Shown here piece after piece: positions 43,736 through 50,978 of a stretch of DNA of 50,978 bases. The position numbers and the translations under genes are program-made. The notes beneath the pieces were generated by a model. The model did no database searches and was not told the DNA's origin. It saw nothing but the letters and a program-made list of their open reading frames with translations. Positions within the stretch are counted from its first letter, which is position 1. The number at the start of each line of letters is the position of its first letter. Source of the stretch: Pelomyxa schiedti (lineage: Eukaryota > Evosea > Pelobiontida > Pelomyxidae); NCBI GenBank assembly GCA_020536535.1, contig JAHLWZ010000663.1:1-50978 (forward strand). Reading direction: 5' to 3'.

Positions 43736-46308
43736 ATGATGTGGGTTCAGGCTACTTCTCCAAGTGCCTCGCCTGACACTGCTACGAATCCTACTACCAC
43801 TACAACAACAACAACCCCTCCAAGTGCAACTACTGCTGATGCGAGCTGTTGTGAAAATGCCAGCTCAACGGGAGCAACGTCGTCATCAACAGGGGGAGGT
43901 GTTGATGACCAACAACAGAAACAACAGCAAGTGGCGGCGAGTGATGAGAAGCCTGTGAATCACGATAGCTGTGACTGCTGTGGGGGTGGGGGCCAGTTGG
44001 TGTGCTGTGACAAGTGCCCGTCTTCCTACCACATCGAGTGCGTGCTCCCGCCAACTACTTTCGACGAACTCCATGAGTGGTGGTACTGCAGGGCCTGCTT
44101 ACCTTCTGTCACTAATGCTCATGCTCACGCTCATGCAAATGACAATGCCAATGCTACTGCAGTTGAGGCTGCTTTTTGGAATTTCTTTTTTTCCCCCCCC
44201 CCCCCCCTATTTGAAACAAAACCTCACCCTATCTTTCTGAAAAAAGACACGCAATTACAGTTTGGGTGACATTCTCACAAATAAGATGAAGACTATGAAT
44301 CCTACTATTTACACTCTCCCCAAGATAGTGTCACAAGGTTTGTATCTAGCGAACAACAATGGGAAAAAATTACAGACTCTCACAGATGCAGGAGCACAAC
44401 ACAATCTCAGAAAGCGTCAAGTAATTTCTGAATGCTCACCAATTACCAACTTATTCAACTGCCATTAGCAAGTCAAAGAGACCATTTGTAAGTATTGTGA
44501 GGCTTCTGGCGGTCTCCAAGCCCGCTGTAATTTATGCAACCGTTTTTATCACTTGCGTTGTCTTGATCCGCCACTTTCATATGTGCCTGACTATTTCGAA
44601 TGTGATAGACACTACAGAGATGGGCTACCTGAATCAGCTTTCTCTGTGTGCTGTTTCTTCTGGTACTCTGCGATTGATCAATACCTAGAGGCGACCTGAT
44701 CCATATGACTACGTTTCCAATGGTGCTGTTAAAATTGACTTCAATGGCGACAGCATCCCTGTACCAATGACGCAAGTACAATGCTGCACTCATATGTTGG
44801 TTGAAGAGTGATCTGAGAAATAACACAGGATGGCAAAGTGTGGGAGTGCAAAAGACCACGCATTGGGGATGTATCACAAGCTGAAAAGCAGCCAATTCTT
44901 AATGATACTATTGTTAAGTATAAAAACATTTCAGAAACGCCAAAAAGTAACCTTGAAACTATAGAACGTAAGTTTACCCCTACAAAGCGATGTCATTCTG
45001 TCAACAAGGTCGGCCACAGCAATGGCACCTCTTTTTGCACAATTTTTTGCATGGCAGAAACTTGAAACAGTATTTACCCTTTCTTACCCTTATTTTTATG
45101 TTGGGTTCGTAATGGGGTATTGTGCCATAGGTGAATGCTGAAATGAATGCTTTACGAGCCAGGGCCTCATCAGATACTCATGGTGGTTCCTCTGAAAGTG
45201 GAGCCACCAAAACTCCAGCAGCGGACCTACGTTCAGAAGTTATGAATAAGCATATACAAACCATGGCTCCCAAACGTATTGTAGAGATACGTATGTTTCT
45301 GTCAAAAGTTTGGTCCCTGAACATTAACACAGTAAATTAGCGGCAACGTATCTTGCTCAGATGGGCCGGGCCAGACCTGCATCTACAGAGAATACTACTT
45401 CAAGGTTAGTAGCAATGAGGGAAGCAACCCTTAAAATTTTCCAGCAGAGCCAAGTCAAAGAGACAGACACGGTACCGAAAGGAAAAGTACCTGCCCTCCA
45501 CTATTGCCCCTTTAAATCTAACGTGGACATTGCGTGCCATACAGTGACGAATTCATGCAGAATATTATCGCCAGTGAGGTGGCGCAAGATAAAAAGGCTC
45601 AAGTGAAGGGTTGTGCGTTGCATTGCAACTGTTACCTCTTACGTATGTGGGACAACTGAAAGTTTAGGTTCCCGCCGGAAAAAAACAAGGGCTGCCCCCA
45701 CCCCAGTGTCTCAGGCTCCTCCAATTCCAGCGTATACACATGCACCACCTCCACCAGCAGCATCCCCGCCTATACAGGAACAAGAAGGTTCTGTAACTCC
45801 TATATTAATTCATTCTTACAGAGTCCGCAGCTCCCCCAGAACCACTAGTAATAAAAATACTGACTCCTGCTGAAAACGAAAGATATTGCTACCTTGCTTC
45901 AGAAGGTCTTATCCAATAGATATTCCCAGGCTAACGTAACAGGCCACAGATAATCAAGTACTATTCCGCATACACAAGTCCCCAGTGGTGATTGGCCGAT
46001 CCGGAAAGGGTGCAGACCCCGATTTCAACCTTGGGCAGCACACTGTATCCCGCTCTATCAGCCACGCACATGCATGGATTACCTTTTCCACCCCAAACAC
46101 ACAGTTCCGGATCAAAAACTCAGGCCGGAACGGCACCCTACTTCACAGAAGAGGCCCCGCTGGCACCACAGACACCTACGCACTCACTGACCCCCATAAT
46201 GGTGCAGAAATGGACCTGCTCCCTGGTGATGTACTGGAAATAGGCCATTTCCGGTTTTACTTCATCCAACCCTATAACTACACTCCTCCCACAGTCTCCA
46301 CTGGCTAA
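43736..46308 (+). CDS. double PHD finger and FHA protein (PHF12/Rco1-like)
   Basis: Predicted chromatin reader. After a Thr/Ser/Gln-rich N-terminus, PHD finger 1 reads HDSCDCCGGGGQLVCCDKCP, SYHIECVLPP and WWYCRACLP. A second PHD finger, in another exon (about 44477-44625), reads CKYCEASGGLQARCNLCNRF, YHLRCLDPPLSYVPDYFECD. The middle exons are Ser/Thr/Pro-rich and only partly resolved. The last exon is an FHA domain: VVIGRSGKGADPDFNLGQHT, VSRSISHAHAWITF, RIKNSGRNGTLLHR and a C-terminal VLEIGHFRFYFIQP. FHA residues Gly-Arg, Ser and Asn-Gly are present, so phosphothreonine binding is plausible. Two PHDs plus an FHA match metazoan PHF12, a Sin3/Rpd3S-type histone deacetylase subunit. That all exons form one gene is inferred from order, strand and spacing. 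A C14 run (about 44194-44207) lies in an intron. Confidence 0.72.
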
Positions 46309-46588
46309 CAAACCAAAAACGAATCAATGCCAGAGGTTGGAACCAACCCGAAAAAGAGATCGGGGGGTAACTTTTTTTTTCCTCTTCACTTGAGAAACTG
46401 TGACGTTCTCAAAGTGGCAACTTTGACTTTGGTCATTCGGAGATCAGAGATCAAAGGCTGAAAATAGTCTTCGTTCTTTCCGCAAGTATCGGAAAACCAA
46501 ATGAAAACGAAAAAAAAAAAACCAACAGTACCGTTGTCCCGTTTTGTGGCCACCGGATCTGCGATACGTTGTTTAGAAGACAACCAAT

Positions 46589-49500
46589 ATGTGTTCAGCC
46601 TTAAGTGTACACAGCCAAGACTACGGCACCTCAAGATCTACGGATCCTCTTGTGCGGGAACAGCCGTGGGACTTTTTAGCGCGCCAGCAACTTCAGGTCC
46701 TGGTAGATCAGGGTGTAAAAACCACACACTCTTTTGAAACTATGGGTGACGTAAAGGCTGACTCTATGTGGCCTGGAATTTCCTTGGGGAACCAACCCGA
46801 TTTTTACCGGTTAGTTTTTTGTTTTATTATTTCCCTCTCTTTGTCGTCTATGTCTTGACTGTTTTTTTCCCCTCCTTTTTATTAGAGACAGCTCCTTGGA
46901 TGCCTTATCGCCATTTTTTTCCGAGTACTCTTTTGCAGGTGACAATTCTTTTTTTCACCTTTAAAAAATACCTGCCTTATCTCTTAAAAGCCAGCAATAT
47001 GGTAACGGAAACGGGAACACAACCACAGACATCTCCAAGCAGAACGCCTCAGGGTTCTAATACATCTTCTCCTACTACCAGTGTGGGCAGTGAGGGTCAG
47101 CAATATGTAAATACTGCCTCACTAGCTCCACTGGGCGAACAAAATTCACAGTTACCACCCGCCTCACAAAGCCACACCGTTTCTACCCCCTTTGTACCTC
47201 AAGTGTCACCGTCTATTGTAGCTTTAGGCCTAAATCACACAATATCCCCACCTCCTCAACTGCCTATTCCAGATTTCCATCTTATTTCCTCACAGTCAAA
47301 TGTATCACCAAGCAGCAACTCATCTGACAGTGACAGTTGTGGAACTTCAACAGAAAGCAGTTCTTCTCGCCCTGCGACCGCCAATAGCTCCAGACGGGGC
47401 AGCGCGGAAGACAGTGACAACAGTGGGAGTAACAGTGATAATCCGAAGCCTGCCCACCCACCTAAGCTTGCCAGACATCGTGGTTCCAAACCCATTGTAC
47501 TATCACTTCCACCTATGAGTGCACGCAATAATACTCCTGCAACTCCCATGACTCCACTACACCTCAAGATCCCTCCATGCCTACAAATAGCCCCAACTCC
47601 AGTACCCCTATCTACCCCGATCCCCCAAACCCCCAAGTGGAGCAACACGACTGAGGAATGTTCTTTAGGTAAAACTTCCTTCAAAGTTAAAAAAACTGAT
47701 TCTTTGTTCAGCTGGCACACATCGAAAACACCCAAGCACGGAAAACTTGACAGAAAACACACAATTGCGGACCACAAGCATAAGTGAATATTCAAGTAAT
47801 AGAAATATACTCTGGCACAATATGAAAGTGGAGGAGGTGGTTATTTTGGACTCAGAGTTTTCTCCCATGTACGTCTGCTTAGCAAACGCACACGTTTACT
47901 CATTTCTGTAGAACTTGTACCCTCGAAATCGAGGCTTCTGGGTACCAATATAGCAACGAAGTGAATGCGTTCATTCACTACAGACGTAATCAACTGAGGG
48001 TCTGTTGTACTTTTTCTAGTCCAACTGTACCAAAGTTTGTTACCATATTCCGTATAACTCCCATTTGAATTGCTTGCCTCTAGGTTTGTTTCTTACCGTG
48101 GAAGCACCCAAAGTATAGATTCATTTTCATATAAAATTGTTGCTATTGTGTCTGATTCATCTCCCACGAAAAATGTAGTGGAAGTTTTTTGTCCCTGTTT
48201 AACAAAAACCTAGGTTGATTTGTACTACACAACCACAACACGTGATAAAAGACAAAAGTGCCTTACAACTTTTCCCTGTTATCATACACAAAAGGTTGTC
48301 TTTTCCAAGTTATCCCACAAACACTGATGAAAACAAGTGTAAACTCCCGAAAATATACTTTTCGAAGGCAACAGCCCATAACTCTAGTAGCAATAAAGTA
48401 TTCTTAGCTCTGTTGACCGAACTATCTTAACATATGACAGGACAAACAGGAATACTTTCAACTAGTCATTACTTTGATTGCCAATACCACAGGAGGCTTC
48501 ACTCCAGCACTCGCCTCATACATGTCCGACCCCATCATTGTCAGAGGCAACCACCCTGGGAAATACTTCCATTCTCGGACACCCCACGGTGCTTCTCTTG
48601 CATCCACGGTTTGTGTCACTTCTTGCGACACTGTGTCCGATCGCAGCTCTACATGCACACCCTCGACAGGTGATGAGAATTCTCAGAATGCCTCGGTCTC
48701 ACCAATAGTGCATGGATGCCCCCAACACAACAACAAAGCAATTCTGGTCTATATCTCATCTCAGTTGAAGTCTGCTAACATCGTCGCAGGTTGATGTTCT
48801 TGGTGATACTAACCTAGAAGTAATGAAATATCCTGGTATTTTTTCCACAACGTGTGCCTTCTTTAATATTCTCTTCAAGAAAAGTCCAACCCCCGACAAG
48901 GAAGCAGACAACCTTCTTCCTTGCAGGGAACTCAACAATCAGTGTGCTCCCAACAACCCGTTCTTAAATCTGAATCTCAAGATCTGCCATCTTCTCTACA
49001 TAAATTACCCCCAGCACAACCTCAGCTGAACATTCCGCAACAAGCTGACCAAGTCCTGCCTTACCAGTCATCCCAGTCTCAACCACAACCACAACCACAA
49101 CCGCAACCACAACCACAGCCACAGCCACAGCCACAACCTCAATCTCAATCTCAGTCTCAACCGCAGTCGCAAGCACTGCCACAACCACCTAGTATTCAAC
49201 AGCAACTCGAAGAGATTCAAATACAGTTACAACTGCAACGCCAGCTTCAGCAATTGGAACAGTTACAACAATTCCAACTCGAGATGACAAAACAAACACA
49301 GAAATGCACCGAGAATCAGCTCAAGCAGGCACAACCTCAACCACAACCCCCTCTCATTCCCAAGTTGCCGTCTCCAACGCTACCTTATGAGCCGCCACCA
49401 CAAGTACCAGGACCCCAACAAATTCCAGCATCAGCGCCTCAGAGTACAGTCTTTGAGGGTAAAGTTGGTATCAACACCAACCAGCCGGCTGAGGCTTTAT

Positions 49501-50292
49501 CTGTTATTGGAAACATTTCACTGACAGGCACAATATACCAACCCTCTGGTACTTTCCTGGTTTTTCCATTATCTACTCAACCATAGTAAGATGTGAGAGT
49601 AAAAGAACAAATCACACCGCTGGATACAAGTGACCAATTGAAGAAAATTTCACAGCTAAAACTTTATGATTACAAAATGAAGGTGTGAAATTCAGCAGTA
49701 TCCACCTTTTTTCAACCCTTTTTTCAGAAAGGAATTGCTACAGGCGACGAGCACCAGCACGGGATCCTAGCCCAAGAATTACGGGAAGTCTTCCCACATG
49801 CTGTTGTTGATACTTCTTATACTGTGGATTTGGAGTACGATACCCAGACCACTACGATGTGATAATCTTTCCTTTTACGAAAACAGGAACGGTGAGAAGG
49901 TCGACGGTCTCGTCATGGTAAACAAGGATGCCCTCCTAATGGAGACAGTGGGTGCGACAGTTGAAATTGCCAAACGAATTGAGGGACTGCAACTGCTGCC
50001 CCAGCCCGCCAGTGTCAACGGAGATAGCCTTGATGTAAGCACTAGCCAAACTTACAAAAGACCAAGACCCTCAAGGAAAAGAAGAGGTACCAACACAGCA
50101 CACATATTTGATTCTCACCTTCCCGCAGTGGCGATTATTTCCGCGCTGGTTGCGTTGATTATCCTCCTTGTAATAGCTGCGGCCCTTGTACTCTTCACTC
50201 TATTTCTCTCTGGGACAACAATAGCATCATCTGACGGGCAGGCTAGTCACCACCCCAACTCACACGCCAATTCGCATGCTTGGTTTGTATGA
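46589..50292 (+). CDS. MYRF-like membrane-tethered transcription factor
   Basis: Membrane-bound transcription factor released by self-cleavage. N-terminus MCSALSVHSQDYGTSRSTD, then a long Ser/Thr/Pro-rich region (47.0-47.6 kb). The Ndt80/PhoG-type DNA-binding domain is spread over exons to about 48.6 kb (KIYFSKATAHNSSSNKVFLA, SDPIIVRGNHPGKYF). A Gln/Pro repeat block follows (49.07-49.4 kb). The intramolecular chaperone (peptidase S74) domain begins VFEGKVGINTNQPAEALSVI and GNISLTGTIYQPS. It continues over an intron to DVRVKEQITPLDTSDQLKKI, YDYKMKGIATGDEHQHGILA and QELREVFPHAVV. The Ser of PSD and the Lys of RVKEQ form the self-cleavage dyad. A transmembrane segment (ISALVALIILLVIAAALVLF) precedes the C-terminal tail. 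Dictyostelium MrfA is a homologue. Exons 47.8-48.4 kb are only partly resolved. Confidence 0.85.
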
Positions 50293-50324
50293 TCCTCCTG
50301 GAGTCTGTGTGTTTTGTGTATGGA

Positions 50325-50445
50325 GTGGGGCGAGGTGTGTTGTATTTGTGGTACTGGTTGCTCGGTACCACTAATGGAAATATAAAAATCTGTCTTTGTT
50401 TTTAGCCAACCAGTTGGCTTTGTTTTTGTTTGCAAAAAAGAAGAG
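50325..50445. repeat. 121-bp direct repeat, copy 1
   Basis: Identical by eye to 50858-50978 over 121 bp, offset 533 bp. It lies just after the MYRF-like stop codon and contains aatggaaatataaaaatctg and the palindrome agccaaccagttggct, followed by a T/G-rich stretch. Confidence 0.9.
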
Positions 50446-50459
50446 GGACCTACTTGTAA

Positions 50460-50675
50460 TACTGTGGCTTGTGCTGGAAACTGTTGTAATCGAGATGCCT
50501 GAGATACATCAAGGTGTTGCAGGTTCTGTAACTGTGGCAGGTGCGTGGCGTTGGTAGGTGTAGTTACTGCAGGTGTAGGAGTGGTGGTTTCGCCGCAGGA
50601 GGGTGTTTCAGGTCCGCGCCACAAACAACGTGTTTCCACGAATTTGCAAGTGCAGCCAGTGTCCACAAACTTCAA
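50460..50675 (-). CDS. possible exon, Cys- and Thr/Gln-rich, unknown
   Basis: An open minus-strand frame encodes KFVDTGCTCKFVETRCLWRG followed by a Thr/Pro run and QLQNLQHLDVSQASRLQQF. It ends at a good donor, GTAGGTCCC, about 50455. No ATG begins it; a plausible acceptor TGGTTTTAG precedes it at about 50677. It may be an internal exon of a minus-strand gene overlapping the coactosin-like promoter. Weak call. Confidence 0.2.
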
Positions 50676-50725
50676 CTAAAACCAAACATTGGAACTAAAT
50701 AATTTAATTAGCCAACATAACTAAC

Positions 50726-50978
50726 ATGGCCGACGTGTCAGACCCCGCTCTCGTTGAGGCGTACAAGGACGTTCGCAACGACTCCACTCCCACAAATTGG
50801 TTACTTTTCTTTGGGGTTTTTTTTTTTCCCTGACTGGTGTCCGATGTAGGGTGTTGTGTGGGGCGAGGTGTGTTGTATTTGTGGTACTGGTTGCTCGGTA
50901 CCACTAATGGAAATATAAAAATCTGTCTTTGTTTTTAGCCAACCAGTTGGCTTTGTTTTTGTTTGCAAAAAAGAAGAG
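50726..50978 (+). CDS. coactosin-like ADF-homology protein, first exon (partial)
   Basis: The sequence from ATG 50726 reads MADVSDPALVEAYKDVRNDS followed by TPTNWLLFFG. This is the start of a coactosin/drebrin-type ADF-homology domain, an F-actin-binding fold. The coding exon probably ends at about 50816 (donor GTTTTTT); the rest lies beyond the window. Its putative first intron contains the second copy of the 121-bp direct repeat. Confidence 0.65.
50858..50978. repeat. 121-bp direct repeat, copy 2 (runs off the window)
   Basis: Second copy of 50325-50445. It reaches the last base of the window, so the duplicated unit may be longer. Confidence 0.9.

Noticed and set aside
47256-47795. 179-codon minus-strand frame in the MYRF-like gene
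   Set aside because: Shadow of the Ser/Pro-rich plus-strand exon, with no independent support.
49070-49160. Gln-Pro codon repeat as a possible CRISPR or satellite array
   Set aside because: Units are 6 bp without spacers and lie inside a continuous coding exon.

Overview
This is nuclear DNA from a protist. Genes lie on both strands, only tens to a few hundred bases apart, and are cut by many short introns (mostly about 35-150 nt, GT...AG). Proteins were reassembled by reading across introns, so frames and junctions are manual calls. The gene set points to an amoebozoan or a similar free-living flagellated amoeba: a MYRF/MrfA-type membrane-bound transcription factor, a tmcB-type multi-membrane adenylyl cyclase with a PAS domain, a leucine-rich-repeat PP2C phosphatase, an actin-related protein and the cilium-linked CYB5D1. 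A spliced aldehyde:ferredoxin oxidoreductase suggests anaerobic metabolism (for example Archamoebae such as Mastigamoeba/Pelomyxa). The taxonomic placement is inference.

Layout. 0.1-2.1 kb: a tandem repeat and two unresolved genes. 2.1-6.4 kb: PP2A activator PTPA (-) and a membrane-anchored molybdenum-cofactor-sulfurase-like enzyme (+), divergent. 7.2-9.4 kb: two low-complexity proteins of unknown role. 9.6-13.4 kb: a GPR107/108-family seven-helix protein (-) and S-adenosylmethionine synthetase (-). 13.6-27.3 kb: LRR-PP2C phosphatase (-), TBC-domain RabGAP (+) and PAS-adenylyl cyclase (+). 27.4-31 kb: aldehyde:ferredoxin oxidoreductase (-) divergent from CYB5D1 (+). 31-35.5 kb: ribosome-biogenesis GTPase NOG1 (-) divergent from splicing factor LUC7-like (+). 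35.9-39.3 kb: a protein joining an actin-related domain to a PINK1-like kinase domain (-). 39.8-43.5 kb: D-aminoacyl-tRNA deacylase 2 (-), a Cys-rich unknown (-), a CCHC zinc-knuckle protein (-) and a coiled-coil protein (+). 43.7-50.3 kb: a double-PHD/FHA protein resembling PHF12 (+) and the MYRF-like factor (+). The right edge holds the first exon of a coactosin-like gene and a 121-bp direct repeat.

The genes do not form one pathway. Two local themes stand out: cAMP signalling (the phosphatase and cyclase loci hold, as separate genes, the modules that fungal adenylate cyclase carries in one chain) and pterin-metal enzymes (the oxidoreductase and the cofactor-sulfurase homologue). The most novel observation is the actin-related/PINK1-like kinase fusion.
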